Of a stretch of DNA of 64,000 bases, positions 1 through 9,114 are shown piece by piece. The stretch's first letter is position 1. Each line of letters starts with the position of its first letter. The translations under genes and the position numbers were made by a program. The notes below the pieces were generated by a model. That model was not told the DNA's origin. It saw nothing but the letters and a program-made list of their open reading frames with translations, and made no database searches. The stretch is from Oligoflexales bacterium (GTDB taxonomy: Bacteria > Bdellovibrionota_B > Oligoflexia > Oligoflexales > RGVZ01), in the NCBI GenBank assembly GCA_947494335.1, contig CANLUT010000001.1:310001-374000 (forward strand), read 5' to 3'.

Positions 1-702
1 ATTTTCTGCCCACAACAGTTTAGCGTTTAGTATGCCGGCCAGTCCTTGCGCATCATTCGTTAGACCAGAATATTTTGCAGCGGTGTAAACATCAATCCTC
101 GAAACAAAAATGCTGTAGACGCTTTTAAAGGTGTCCAGGCTTTTACGTCTTTGGGCGCCTTTCCAGACGGCGTCCCTTGCTTGCTCGTATTGGCGTTTAG
201 AAAATATCAGAGTTACGTTTAACGGGATCTCAGCGGCAGCAAGTTCCTCTAATGACGCTAATCCAGCGGGAGTAGCAGGAACTTTGATCATGCGATTCGG
301 GTGGTTTTTAGACCAAGCTTTTCCTAGCTCCACATAACGCGCCGCGCGTTGTTCAACGGGCATGGTGTTCGATGTGTCCTCAAGGAGAGGATCAAGCTCA
401 AAGCTAACGTATCCATCGTCTCCTTTTGTCGTGTCGAAGATGGGTCGAAAAACTTTTTCAGCGTCGGTGACAAGATAGTCGGTCATTAGCCAAGCGGCTG
501 CTTCAGCTGGCTGGCCATCTTTTGCGAAGCTCATCAGCTTTGAATCAAAGCGACCTGTTTTAATCAGGTCCGCGATGATGATGGGATTACTGGTGGCACC
601 CGTAGCACCCAAGGCAAAGTTAGAGGACACTAGCGTCGGATCGACGCTATCCAGCCAAAGACGAGTGCCGGACTTGATAAGAGATCGAATGCTTGCGCTC
701 AT
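1..702 (-). CDS. tal: Transaldolase (partial, C-terminus outside window)
   Basis: Transaldolase of the non-oxidative pentose phosphate pathway, which moves a dihydroxyacetone unit between sugar phosphates through a Schiff base on lysine. Reading the minus strand from the ATG at 702 gives 234 residues with no stop before the window edge. Family marks are the N-terminal LWLDSVDPTLV, the ATSNPIII strand at residues 36-43, IKVPAT with the presumed Schiff-base lysine at residue 140, and LNVTLIFSKRQYEQ after it. The start has only a weak purine stretch upstream. It lies 41 bases downstream of the FmdB-like gene on the same strand, so the two may be co-transcribed. The symbol is generic because the subfamily cannot be fixed from a fragment. 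Confidence 0.88.
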   Translation of the reverse strand, partial: MSASIRSLIKSGTRLWLDSVDPTLVSSNFALGATGATSNPIIIADLIKTGRFDSKLMSFAKDGQPAEAAAWLMTDYLVTDAEKVFRPIFDTTKGDDGYVSFELDPLLEDTSNTMPVEQRAARYVELGKAWSKNHPNRMIKVPATPAGLASLEELAAAEIPLNVTLIFSKRQYEQARDAVWKGAQRRKSLDTFKSVYSIFVSRIDVYTAAKYSGLTNDAQGLAGILNAKLLWAEN

Positions 703-743
703 GTCATTAAACCCACAAAAAGAATGGTCAAATTCAAATACGC

Positions 744-1022
744 TTAATGCTTATGCATAGCACATCCGCTGCCGCATTGGTGCGGTTTTTCTTCTTGTCC
801 ACCAAGAGGCCGATCTGATGGTCCGACGGGTGCTGTTTGACCGGATTTTGAGACAAATGGGCTAGGGCTCTTCACTACGGCTGCCACAGGGACAATTTGC
901 TTGGACAAGCTACAGGAAGACTTTGAACAGCCGGGTCCTTGCTTTGGTGGTGATTCAGCCATTTTGTGCTGAATATCGAAGGTCTGGTCACAAGTTGAAC
1001 AACGGTAGCTGTAGATTGGCAT
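744..1022 (-). CDS. FmdB-type small zinc-ribbon protein
   Basis: A 92-residue protein that opens with MPIYSYRCSTCDQTFDI, the classic start of the FmdB/CxxC regulatory zinc-ribbon family. The first cysteine pair is C8/C11. A second ribbon half is less regular, with several cysteines around residues 32-37, and a low-complexity stretch leads to a Cys/His-rich tail (CGSGCAMHKH). The tail could bind metal on its own. AAGGA lies 9 bases before the ATG. Members of this family have no settled function; some sit beside amide-metabolism genes. Here it precedes transaldolase, which gives no clear hint of its role. Confidence 0.75.
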   Translation of the reverse strand: MPIYSYRCSTCDQTFDIQHKMAESPPKQGPGCSKSSCSLSKQIVPVAAVVKSPSPFVSKSGQTAPVGPSDRPLGGQEEKPHQCGSGCAMHKH

Positions 1023-1093
1023 CGTGATTAATCCTTGGTGAAAACATTCGGAAATAAATCTATCATGAAGACTGTTAATAAGCAGCGAACGCG

Positions 1094-1122
1094 TTGACTT
1101 TCTCAGTCGTTACAGCTATTTC
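1094..1122 (+). promoter_or_regulatory. Candidate sigma-70 promoter of purD-maf
   Basis: TTGACT at 1094-1099, a 17-base spacer, then TATTTC at 1117-1122. The -35 box is good but the -10 box is poor. It lies about 50 bases before the purD start in a 150-base divergent intergenic region. Confidence 0.3.
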
Positions 1123-1172
1123 AGCCGTGCCTGTGGGTAGCTTGGCGCAAACTTCTTGTTAGGTGAGATACC

Positions 1173-3101
1173 ATGCGAGTCCTGGTCATTGGTTCTGGTG
1201 GTCGCGAGCATGCTTTGGCTTGGAAGCTTAGGCAATCACCCCTTTGCCAAGAGCTCTATGTTTGGCCTGGCAATATCTGTAGCCAGCGTGTGGGTAAGCG
1301 CCTAGATCTTCCAGAAAACGCAAATTATAAGCATTTAGCTGCGTCGGCTCTCGACGCTAAGATCGACTTGGTCGTCGTGGGCCCCGAGGGACCTTTATCG
1401 TCCGGGATCGCGGATATTTTAACAGCCCGAGGACTAAAGGTTTTTGGACCGACACAAAAGGCGGCCCAATTGGAAAGCTCCAAAGTCTTCGCTAAGCGCA
1501 TCATGATGGAGGCGGGGATCCCGACCGCCGCGTTCGAGGTGGCTACATCTAAAGACGAGTGTTACGACCGCGCGATGCAAATTTTAAATCGTGATGGCGG
1601 TGTGGTGTTGAAGGCGAGTGGACTTGCCAGCGGCAAGGGTGTTTTCGTCTGTCACAATGAAGATGACGTTAACAAAGGGCTCGACCGTTTGTTTGAACCA
1701 ACGATGAGGGCGGCATCAGAGCAAATCGTTGTTGAGGAAATGTTATTTGGGCGCGAGGTCAGCTTTTTTTGTTTCTTGGGTAAGGGTGGCGTTTCGCGTA
1801 TCGGCTTTGCAGTTGATCATAAGCGTCTTCGTGCCGGAGACAAGGGACCTAATACTGGTGGCATGGGTTGCTATACCCCAGTGCCATGGTTACCTGGAGA
1901 CGCAGCTGATCAGGTTGATTCTCTGATTGTGGAACCATTACTAAAGACTCTTTCGAAAAATGGAATTGAATACACGGGATGCCTTTATGTCGGACTTATG
2001 TGGTCGGACAAAGGGCCGTCAGTGGTGGAATTCAATGTCCGCTTAGGTGACCCCGAAGCGCAAGTTCTAGCACTCTCGGACCGTACGGATTGGTTGCCGA
2101 TCATGGCGGCCAAAGTCGGTACAGTTACCAAACGAGAGACCCATTATCAATCACCCTTGCCTGTTATTGGTTATGTGATGGCATCAAGCGGATATCCCTT
2201 CGGTGAGCAGCCAGATGTCGATCAAGTATTACCTTTGGATCTGATCGAAGATACGTCCGATGGAGCGATGGTGTTTTGCGCAAGCGTAAAGTCGGCGTCA
2301 TCAGGGATTAAGACGGGGAGTGGACGAGTTTTTTTGATTGCAGCGTCTGGACAGACCTTTAATGCGGCAAAAGATAAGGCTTTAGGTCGGATCGGGAAAA
2401 TTAGTGGGCTGTGGCCCCAGGCCCAATGGCGTAGTGACATTGGACAGTCAGTGCTTCAATATGAGGATGCTGTGCAGTCTTCGGTCGTGCGCTGTCCGAT
2501 TGTTCTTGGGAGTTCGTCGCCTCGTCGCCGGGAACTTCTAGGTCACCTTGGTCTTAATTTTACAGTCATGAAACCACTGACCGAGGAAACTCCTCGTCAA
2601 GGCGAGTCTGCTGCCGATTATGTTGCGCGTAACGCGTACGAAAAAAATGAGTGGATCTGTGAGCAAGTAGCAGCGTCCCATCCTCAGGGGATTGTGGTTA
2701 TCAGTGCCGATACGATTGTGGTGATTGATGGCAAGATATTGGAAAAGCCACTATCTCCGGCTGATGCGAAAGGAATGCTCTCACAACTCAGCGGTCGGCT
2801 GCATACCGTGTTGACGGCTGTGAGAATTGCATCTGTCAACCCTTCAGGAATCCAAAAACACAAGGAATTCACGGTGGCAACCGATGTGTTTATAAAGAAA
2901 TTATCCGGAAAAGAGATGGATGGTTACATTGCAACAGGCGAGCCATTTGATAAAGCCGGAGGCTACGCGGCGCAGGGTCTTGGTAGTTTTATGGTGCAGG
3001 AAGTTAGAGGATCATTTTCCAACGTGGTTGGTTTGCCGCTGGCTGAAGTGGCAGACAGTCTGCAAACTGACTTTGGAATACCTCTATGGCGCGACCGTTG
3101 A
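1173..3101 (+). CDS. purD-maf: PurD-Maf fusion: GAR synthetase joined to a Maf nucleotide pyrophosphatase
   Basis: Residues 1-435 form a complete phosphoribosylamine-glycine ligase (purine synthesis step 2, ATP-grasp). They show MRVLVIGSGGREHALAWKL at the start, KASGLASGKGV, GGMGCYTPVP, EFNVRLGDPEAQ, and the usual end near WRSDIGQ. Residues 441-642 form a complete Maf/YhdE-type nucleoside triphosphate pyrophosphatase, with LGSSSPRRRELL, ISADTIVV, EKPLSPADA, LSGRLHTVLTAV and GEPFDKAGGYAAQG. Maf enzymes are house-cleaning hydrolases of nucleotides, sometimes linked to division arrest. The join is one open frame; the ATG codons near it are out of frame, so separate translation of Maf is not obvious. 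AGGTGA lies 6 bases before the start. The gene runs convergently into the ABC1 kinase with a 10-base gap. Confidence 0.93.
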   Translation: MRVLVIGSGGREHALAWKLRQSPLCQELYVWPGNICSQRVGKRLDLPENANYKHLAASALDAKIDLVVVGPEGPLSSGIADILTARGLKVFGPTQKAAQLESSKVFAKRIMMEAGIPTAAFEVATSKDECYDRAMQILNRDGGVVLKASGLASGKGVFVCHNEDDVNKGLDRLFEPTMRAASEQIVVEEMLFGREVSFFCFLGKGGVSRIGFAVDHKRLRAGDKGPNTGGMGCYTPVPWLPGDAADQVDSLIVEPLLKTLSKNGIEYTGCLYVGLMWSDKGPSVVEFNVRLGDPEAQVLALSDRTDWLPIMAAKVGTVTKRETHYQSPLPVIGYVMASSGYPFGEQPDVDQVLPLDLIEDTSDGAMVFCASVKSASSGIKTGSGRVFLIAASGQTFNAAKDKALGRIGKISGLWPQAQWRSDIGQSVLQYEDAVQSSVVRCPIVLGSSSPRRRELLGHLGLNFTVMKPLTEETPRQGESAADYVARNAYEKNEWICEQVAASHPQGIVVISADTIVVIDGKILEKPLSPADAKGMLSQLSGRLHTVLTAVRIASVNPSGIQKHKEFTVATDVFIKKLSGKEMDGYIATGEPFDKAGGYAAQGLGSFMVQEVRGSFSNVVGLPLAEVADSLQTDFGIPLWRDR

Positions 3102-3111
3102 CCGGTTTTTG

Positions 3112-4833
3112 TTAAAAGCGGCCTGAACGCATGATGGACACAACAATGTAAATTGCCAGCAATCCGGCAACCACAAATCCCCCTGTTCCGACGACGCCTA
3201 GTTTTGCCTCCGTAGATGCCGAAGCATAGCTTAGTATCGATGATCCAATTAATAGAGCGCCGAGGATGACGGCTACTGATAGACGGCTTCCCGTGCGGTC
3301 AATGGACCTAGTGAGTCTAAGGACATCTGGAGTATTGACGTTGATTTTTAATTGCCCGTCTAAGGCTGCGTTGAGCAGTCGTCTTGTTTGAAATGGAGCA
3401 TGTCGCAAAAGATTTGCGACGTCGCGACCGATCGCAAGAGCTTGATCTTGGAACTTCTTCGGTGAATAAAGCTCCGTCATGATGTCGCCCGCAAATTCTG
3501 AAACTAGCGCCATAATGTCGAAGTCGGGGTCAAGCCTCATGCCAACCCCCTCAAACGTAGACATACTTTTTACGAAGACAATCAAATCCTGAGGGAATGG
3601 TGTGTTGTGTTTGGCTGCGATACGTGCCAGATCCCAAAGTCTGGCTCCGCTTTGGGTTTGCTTGAGATTTAGACCAACAAATGGTGACAGTGCATTGGCA
3701 ACTTCATGCTGAAATTTGAAAATATCGAAGTTAGCTGCAGGATCTGCAATCTCAAGGTAATGATTGACCATACCCTCAAAGTCTTCTTTTGCAAGGCACA
3801 GGAGTAAACCTGCGAGATTCTCCCGGACTCGAGAGCTCAGGCGAATCACAGATCCGAAGTCGAGAAGGCCAATTTCGGAATCTTTCATCGCGAGAATGTT
3901 TCCAGGATGGAGATCACCGTGGAAAAAACCGTCAATAAACACCATTTTTAGAAACATACCCATACCGCGATGCATCAAGAGTGACACATCAACCCCTGCT
4001 GCCAGTAGCTGCTCTCGACCGTCAGCAGGCAAACCATCAACGTGTGACAACGTGAGAATTTTAGAGGTGGTTAATTCCCAAAATACCTCTGGAAAGTGAA
4101 CATGGGGTACATCGCTAAAGTTCGCTGCCATTTTGGACATGCTGCCGGCTTCGCGAATAAAGTCCAATTCACTGATGAGTGAATCGGCCAGGGCTTGAAC
4201 CATGGATGATGGTCTTAGAAATCGGCTCTCTGGAATATAGCGCTCCATGAGTTCCGCAATGGTGAGCATGAGATCAAGATCAGTTTCAATCAGCTGTTTG
4301 ATGCCCGGTCTTTGAATTTTGACGACCACTTTAGTCCCGTCGTGAAGGATTGCGGAGTGTACCTGTGCAATACTTCCAGCGGCGAGTGGCTGGGGGTCGA
4401 TTGACTTGAATTTAGCGATTTTTGATTGGCCTAAATCCTCAGTCAGGCGAGACTTGATCACATCATAAGGAAGGGTTTCAACCTTGTTGTGTAACCGGCG
4501 TAGCTCCTCAGTTATCTCTTTTGGTATTAAGTCTTCCCGCACGGCCAAAACTTGACCTAATTTCACGAATGCAGGTCCAAGCTCCTCGAAGGCTTTACGC
4601 AAGCGTGTGGGTATGCCCTCGATCTTGGCGTGAGCGCCAGTCCCAATCGGCTCGGCACTCGATGAAATGGAAGTGGCTTCTTCGAGCTCTTGCTCACTCA
4701 AGACCTTTCGCATTTCCATTCGTTCCAAAAATGTCCAATAGCCGTGTCGCGCGAACACATTCACTATTTGAGCAAAGCGCCCCATATTGCGAATTTGTCG
4801 TCTTAGTGGAATGTTTAGCGGAATTTTTTCCAT
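3112..4833 (-). CDS. ABC1/UbiB-family atypical kinase with C-terminal membrane anchor
   Basis: A 573-residue ABC1 (AarF/UbiB/COQ8) protein-kinase-like protein. It carries the family KxGQ signature (FVKLGQVLAVREDLIP), an Ala-rich loop reading AAGSIAQVH, the catalytic-loop HGDLHPGNIL, and the metal-binding LLDFGS. Two hydrophobic segments at the C-terminus fit membrane anchoring near RLSVAVILGALLIG and GGFVVAGLLAIYIVV. In ubiquinone-making bacteria UbiB supports quinone biosynthesis. This organism appears to make menaquinone by the futalosine route, so the role here is open, perhaps isoprenoid lipid handling. AGGA lies 9 bases before the ATG. A second ABC1 gene lies near 48.6 kb. Confidence 0.88.
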   Translation of the reverse strand: MEKIPLNIPLRRQIRNMGRFAQIVNVFARHGYWTFLERMEMRKVLSEQELEEATSISSSAEPIGTGAHAKIEGIPTRLRKAFEELGPAFVKLGQVLAVREDLIPKEITEELRRLHNKVETLPYDVIKSRLTEDLGQSKIAKFKSIDPQPLAAGSIAQVHSAILHDGTKVVVKIQRPGIKQLIETDLDLMLTIAELMERYIPESRFLRPSSMVQALADSLISELDFIREAGSMSKMAANFSDVPHVHFPEVFWELTTSKILTLSHVDGLPADGREQLLAAGVDVSLLMHRGMGMFLKMVFIDGFFHGDLHPGNILAMKDSEIGLLDFGSVIRLSSRVRENLAGLLLCLAKEDFEGMVNHYLEIADPAANFDIFKFQHEVANALSPFVGLNLKQTQSGARLWDLARIAAKHNTPFPQDLIVFVKSMSTFEGVGMRLDPDFDIMALVSEFAGDIMTELYSPKKFQDQALAIGRDVANLLRHAPFQTRRLLNAALDGQLKINVNTPDVLRLTRSIDRTGSRLSVAVILGALLIGSSILSYASASTEAKLGVVGTGGFVVAGLLAIYIVVSIMRSGRF

Positions 4834-4859
4834 AGCAAGATATCCTGGCGCTTATTCGG

Positions 4860-6944
4860 CTAGTTTGCAATCAATCCACTATGACGTAGCAAGGCTTTTG
4901 TACTTGGCTCACGCCCACGAAACTTTTTAAACACGTCCATGGGGTGTTCTCCGCCGCCAAGGGAGAGTACCGTCTGGCGATAGCGAAGTCCTGTCTCGCG
5001 GAGTGCTTGTTCCTTATCTAGCCCGACCTCCTCAAAGGCGGCAAACGCGTCGGCACTTAAAACCTCGGCCCATTTGTAGCTATAGTAGCCGGCGGAATAA
5101 CCTCCCGCGAAGATGTGGCCGAAGGCGCATAAAAATCGATTTTCCGGACGCGGCGGTAAAATGCTGGTGCGTTTTGCAATGCGATTAAATACGTCGTGAG
5201 GCGTTTCACTGCCGCCGACTTTGAATTTGTGATGTAGCTCCATATCAGTCAATCCAAGATGGAGTTGTCTCAGCATGATGCTGGCTGAACGATAATTGCG
5301 CGCTGCGAGAATCTTTTGGACATACTCATCTGGTAACGGCGCGTTCGTATCGACGTGGCCGCTAATAGACCTTAGAACTGGTGCGTGATAAAGCCAGTTC
5401 TCCATAAATTGGCTTGCTAGTTCAACGGCATCCCACTCCACGCCGTTGATCCCGGAAGCTCCAGCATCATCAATTGTTGTTAGCATGTGTTGCAAACCGT
5501 GACCGAATTCATGGAACAACGTGTGTACCTCGTCAAAGCCCATCAGCCCGGGTTTTCCTCCGACCGCAGGTGTTCCATTACAGACGAGGTGAGCGATTGG
5601 AAGGTCAATTTCATTGCCAACGCGTCTTCGGTTCATGCAGTCGTCCATCCATGCACCGGCACGTTTCAGACCGGGCCTGGCAAAAGGATCAAGGTAGAAT
5701 CCTGCGATCTGGCGATTGGTATTTTCGTCAAAAACTTTGAAGAACAAAACATCTGGATGCCACACGGGCGCTTGTGTAGGCGCTGCTTCAACACGGATGG
5801 CAAATATTTTGCGAACGAGTGCAAACATACCCTCCAACACTTTTGGAATAGGGAAATAAGGACGCAGTTCGTCTTCGCTATACTGGTACTTCTCTTCCTT
5901 CAACCGCTCTGCGTAATAGGGGATGTCCCATTCAAGCAGTTTTTCCTTGAACCCCTTGGACGTGGCATAAGCCTCCAGTTCGGCGTGCTCCTTTTTCCCT
6001 GCTTCCCAGGACGCTGTCAAAAGTTCATCGAGCAATTTGTCAACAGAGGCAACATTGCCCGCCATTTTCATAGCAAGGCTTTGTTCGGCAAATGTATTGA
6101 AACCCAAGAGCTTTGACTGTTCGTGTTTTAGTTTGAGTATCTGTTCGATGATTGGCGAGTTGTCGTGCTCTCCGCTTGATGCGATCGCAATGCGGGCCCG
6201 GTACATTTTCTCGCGCAGCTCCCGGCGCTTGGAAAACTCCATAAAGGGGAGATAGCTTGGGGCATCTTGTGTAAACCTCCATGGGCCTTTCTCGGGAGTT
6301 GAATCTTGAGACTTTGATGCCCGATTGTGCTCCTGACTTGCGAGAGCAAATACATGCTCAGGGAGTCCGTCCATTTCTTCGCGAGATGTGAGAGTCATGG
6401 ACCAAGATTTAGTGGAGTCGAGACTGTTATTGGAAAATTTAGTCTTCAGTGCAGCCAGTTCCTGAGCGATCTGGTTGTAGCGCTCCTTGGCAGTACCATC
6501 AAGCCCAACACCAGAAAGTTTCATGCTGAGAATATTTCTTTCTATAATGCGTTGGCGGGGCTTGTTGAGTGTCTTCCAATCAGCGCTAGATTGGATTTTG
6601 ACTAGGGCCTCGTAGATTTTCCTGCTCTGTGAAGTTCTGAGACCAAATTTCACAATCTCTGGTTGCATCGTTTCGTATGCTTTCCGCAGCTCATCAGAAT
6701 TCATAACACCCATCAAGTGTCCAACGGGAGACCAGACCCGGAAAACATCGTGATCGATCGCATCCAATGGTTGCATCAAAGAGTTCCAGGTAGGACTTGA
6801 AGATGTGCTAAGGGATGCTTCCAGCTGGTCAAATTGTTTATTTGCATCAGCTAATACTTCGGTGACCGCTGGAACTACGTGTTCAGCTTTGATTTTGTCG
6901 AATGGCGGAAGTCCCGCTTTGTAGAGTAGAGGATTTTGTCCCAT
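4860..6944 (-). CDS. prlC: M3-family zinc oligopeptidase (oligopeptidase A-like)
   Basis: A thimet-type zinc metallopeptidase that degrades short peptides in the cytoplasm. The zinc motif HEFGH is at residues 478-482, inside FHEFGHGLQHML, followed by a downstream glutamate region GVEWDAVELASQFMENW typical of M3 enzymes. The N-terminus NPLLYKAGLPPFDKI matches oligopeptidase A. An ATG at 6962 gives six more residues, but AAAGGA lies 9 bases before the ATG at 6944, so that start is chosen. About 694 residues is the normal family length, and no signal peptide is seen. Same strand as the following UbiB-like gene, 26 bases apart. Confidence 0.92.
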   Translation of the reverse strand: MGQNPLLYKAGLPPFDKIKAEHVVPAVTEVLADANKQFDQLEASLSTSSSPTWNSLMQPLDAIDHDVFRVWSPVGHLMGVMNSDELRKAYETMQPEIVKFGLRTSQSRKIYEALVKIQSSADWKTLNKPRQRIIERNILSMKLSGVGLDGTAKERYNQIAQELAALKTKFSNNSLDSTKSWSMTLTSREEMDGLPEHVFALASQEHNRASKSQDSTPEKGPWRFTQDAPSYLPFMEFSKRRELREKMYRARIAIASSGEHDNSPIIEQILKLKHEQSKLLGFNTFAEQSLAMKMAGNVASVDKLLDELLTASWEAGKKEHAELEAYATSKGFKEKLLEWDIPYYAERLKEEKYQYSEDELRPYFPIPKVLEGMFALVRKIFAIRVEAAPTQAPVWHPDVLFFKVFDENTNRQIAGFYLDPFARPGLKRAGAWMDDCMNRRRVGNEIDLPIAHLVCNGTPAVGGKPGLMGFDEVHTLFHEFGHGLQHMLTTIDDAGASGINGVEWDAVELASQFMENWLYHAPVLRSISGHVDTNAPLPDEYVQKILAARNYRSASIMLRQLHLGLTDMELHHKFKVGGSETPHDVFNRIAKRTSILPPRPENRFLCAFGHIFAGGYSAGYYSYKWAEVLSADAFAAFEEVGLDKEQALRETGLRYRQTVLSLGGGEHPMDVFKKFRGREPSTKALLRHSGLIAN

Positions 6945-6974
6945 GATTTGGGTTCCTTTCATTAAAAAATAGTT

Positions 6975-7505
6975 TTAATCCTCGTGGCGAAAAGCATAAC
7001 GCCAGAGCATATTTTGGCTTGAGATATAGTCGCTGTTTAGTCTGCGCAATCGATCTACGAGCTCTTCAGCGCAGGTTTTGTAAAAACGAAGCTGAAGATT
7101 TTCTCCCATGGATTCGAGGAACCGATTGAATGTACCGGCATCCAGAACAAAGCATTGAACCGTGGTTTCCGCCGTTACCGTTGCGGATCGTGGCGCTGAG
7201 TCAAACAGACTAAGCTCGCCAAAATAAGCCCCGCTCTCCAGTACCGCTAGCCTCGCCAGTGAGTTGTTGGCTGGGTCTGTCTTGTAAACACTGACGGTGC
7301 CATCAAGGATCACGTAAAGTCCTCGGGTCGCTTCTCCTTCGATGACTGCGTGACTTTGCGACCGCAAAACCTTGAATTGACCGTGCTCGTATAGACGCGT
7401 TAGTTCGGCTTGGTTAAATTTCCGAAATATCGTGATCTCTCCGAGTTTGGAAGCTCCCCACTCAGGATCCTTGAACTTTTCCATCACTGCGGCATCCGTG
7501 CGCAC
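6975..7505 (-). CDS. Stand-alone cyclic-nucleotide-binding-domain protein
   Basis: A 176-residue protein with a Crp/PKA-type cyclic-nucleotide-binding beta-roll at about residues 25-145. The phosphate-binding cassette reads FGELSLFDSAPRSATVTA. No helix-turn-helix follows, so it is unlikely to bind DNA alone; a short helical tail ends the protein. It probably acts as a ligand-sensing partner. It starts with GTG at 7505, preceded by GAGG 8 bases upstream, only 12 bases after the stop of the cystathionine beta-synthase gene, so the two are probably made together. The ligand is unknown, because the cassette alone does not prove cAMP or cGMP binding. Confidence 0.8.
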   Translation of the reverse strand: MRTDAAVMEKFKDPEWGASKLGEITIFRKFNQAELTRLYEHGQFKVLRSQSHAVIEGEATRGLYVILDGTVSVYKTDPANNSLARLAVLESGAYFGELSLFDSAPRSATVTAETTVQCFVLDAGTFNRFLESMGENLQLRFYKTCAEELVDRLRRLNSDYISSQNMLWRYAFRHED

Positions 7506-7517
7506 TCGTTCGTCCTC

Positions 7518-8468
7518 TTAGTTAAACCCCTCACTCTTCATCCAGGTGGGGTCTACAAACTTCGTCATGTAATTGCGAATACCGTCGGGCAATATAACGA
7601 CGCATCGCTGTCCTTTTTTGAGTTTTTTGGCAGCTTCCATGGTTGCCATCATGGCAGATCCTGATGACCCGCCACACAGTAATCCCTCTTCGCGTAAAAG
7701 CCTGCGCGCAAGCTCAAACGAGGTCTTGTCATTGGTTTTAACCCATGTGTCAACGACTTTGCGATCTAAAACTTCAGGAATAAAGTCGTAGCCAATGCCC
7801 TCCACTTTGTAGCTGTGAATCTCCGTCCCGCCGGCAAGAATAGAGCCCTCGGGATCGGCTCCCACAATCGTTACCTGCGGGCATGCTTCTCTCATTCGTT
7901 TGGCGACTCCGGTGATGGTTCCCCCGGTTCCTGCTCCCATGACCACCATATCAACCTTACCGCCCAGGTCCTCCAAGATTTCGGCCGCTGTTGTTTCATA
8001 GTGTACCTGTGGATTACTAGGGTTAGCATATTGGTTCAGAATGTGCGCGCGTGGTAGTTCTTTCTGAAGCCTGTTTGCAACGCCAATGTGGCTATCTGGG
8101 GAGTCCCAAGCCGCCTCTGTTGGGGTTCTAATAATTTCTGCGCCTAAAGCAGCCAGGGTCACTTGCTTCTCACGGCTCATTTTTTCCGGGAGTGTAATGA
8201 TCACTCGGTATCCAAGAACAGCACCAGCCAGGGCAATTCCGATGCCCGTGTTTCCGCTAGTTGGTTCGATGAGTGTGTCTCCCCGCTTGATTCTCCCGCT
8301 TTTCTCAGCGTCAAAGACCATGCGGTAGCCGATTCTGTCTTTAATAGAACCGCCTGGGTTAAGGAACTCGCATTTTGCGTAAACGTCGCATTCAAGTCCA
8401 TCGGTCACCCGGTTGAGTTTTACGAGGGGGGTGCGTCCGATTGCTTCGAGAATATTTTGAAATAACAT
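7518..8468 (-). CDS. Cystathionine beta-synthase-like PLP enzyme (catalytic core only)
   Basis: A fold-type II PLP enzyme of the cysteine synthase/cystathionine beta-synthase family, 316 residues. The PLP lysine is K43 in GGSIKDR; the substrate loop TSGNTG is at 70-75; a phosphate-binding GAGTGGT follows. Long stretches resemble the catalytic core of animal CBS rather than Cys[39 protein letters not shown] and the end [13 protein letters not shown]. The C-terminal CBS-pair regulatory domains are absent. It probably condenses serine with homocysteine, but O-acetylserine sulfhydrylase activity cannot be excluded. It heads a short operon with the cyclic-nucleotide-binding protein. Confidence 0.88.
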   Translation of the reverse strand: MLFQNILEAIGRTPLVKLNRVTDGLECDVYAKCEFLNPGGSIKDRIGYRMVFDAEKSGRIKRGDTLIEPTSGNTGIGIALAGAVLGYRVIITLPEKMSREKQVTLAALGAEIIRTPTEAAWDSPDSHIGVANRLQKELPRAHILNQYANPSNPQVHYETTAAEILEDLGGKVDMVVMGAGTGGTITGVAKRMREACPQVTIVGADPEGSILAGGTEIHSYKVEGIGYDFIPEVLDRKVVDTWVKTNDKTSFELARRLLREEGLLCGGSSGSAMMATMEAAKKLKKGQRCVVILPDGIRNYMTKFVDPTWMKSEGFN

Positions 8469-8592
8469 GAAACCTCTTTAAGTCGATGATGCTGTTATCA
8501 TTTCAGAATATCACGATTTCTGTCGAATGCTCAAGCGGCAAGTCTGCGAATTCTCACGTATTTAGTATTGTCGAATCAATGGCTTGTCAGGG

Positions 8593-8620
8593 TTGGGCGA
8601 TCGCTGTATCTCTGGATAAT
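8593..8620 (+). promoter_or_regulatory. Candidate promoter of the zinc-ribbon gene
   Basis: TTGGGC at 8593-8598, a 16-base spacer, and GATAAT at 8615-8620, in the divergent region between the CBS-like gene and the zinc-ribbon gene. The predicted start of transcription leaves a short leader with a G-rich ribosome-binding site (AAGAGGGGGGG). Confidence 0.35.
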
Positions 8621-8649
8621 TCAGTTTTCAAGAGGGGGGGGCCAGATCG

Positions 8650-9000
8650 ATGCCGAATTTAAAAGTTACCTGTTGGTCCTGCGGACACTCTTGGGAATTC
8701 TCTCCTCCTTTGGAGCGAGGTGATCTTTGCGCTGGGTGTCGCCGTGACGCGAAGGTATGCAAAAATTGCAAATTTTACGATCGTCACGCAAATCGTGAGT
8801 GTCGGGAATCGCAAGCAGAAATCGTCAAAGATAAAGAAAAGTCAAATTTTTGTGATTGGTTTGCTGCGGCGTGTTATTCGAGCGACATCCAAAATCAGTC
8901 TACCAGCAATCCTCTCGATGCTTTGTTTGGTGGATCTAGCACACCGAAGCCGCGTTCGAAAATCGAAGACGAGCTGGACGCATTTTTCAAGAAAAAGTAA
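8650..9000 (+). CDS. Small double zinc-ribbon protein, function unknown
   Basis: A 116-residue, cytosolic-looking protein. Cysteine pairs lie at C8/C11 (CWSC), C27/C30 (CAGC) and C37/C40 (CKNC), with further cysteines at 51 and 68. This is enough for two zinc sites: a ribbon from the first two pairs and a second site from CKNC plus the two later cysteines. The C-terminal part is low complexity and ends in a charged helix (KIEDELDAFFKKK). I do not recognise the family. It lies between divergent CBS-like genes and the pilus operon, 152 bases before pilM. Confidence 0.75.
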   Translation: MPNLKVTCWSCGHSWEFSPPLERGDLCAGCRRDAKVCKNCKFYDRHANRECRESQAEIVKDKEKSNFCDWFAAACYSSDIQNQSTSNPLDALFGGSSTPKPRSKIEDELDAFFKKK

Positions 9001-9084
9001 GCCGGAATTCGGCATTATTTTCCCATGTCAAAACTATGGCGCCGAGTTGTCAAATAATTGGCTAAAGCCTTGGTGCTCAATGGG

Positions 9085-9113
9085 TTGACGGGAGCATCCT
9101 TAGGTGAAAAAAT
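9085..9113 (+). promoter_or_regulatory. Candidate promoter of the pil operon
   Basis: TTGACG at 9085-9090, a 17-base spacer, and AAAAAT at 9108-9113 (four of six matches to the -10 consensus). Transcription would start near 9120, inside the palindrome described next. Confidence 0.4.
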
Positions 9114-9114
9114 A

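Noticed and set aside
3112-4833. Ala-to-Gly change in the ABC1 A-rich loop (AAGSIAQVH) as a sign of altered nucleotide choice
   Set aside because: Gly at this place is, from memory, common among bacterial ABC1 proteins, so it is not by itself unusual.
8483-8500. GATGAT/ATCATT inverted repeat upstream of the CBS-like gene
   Set aside because: Only five base pairs with one mismatch at the end; expected by chance in AT-rich intergenic sequence.
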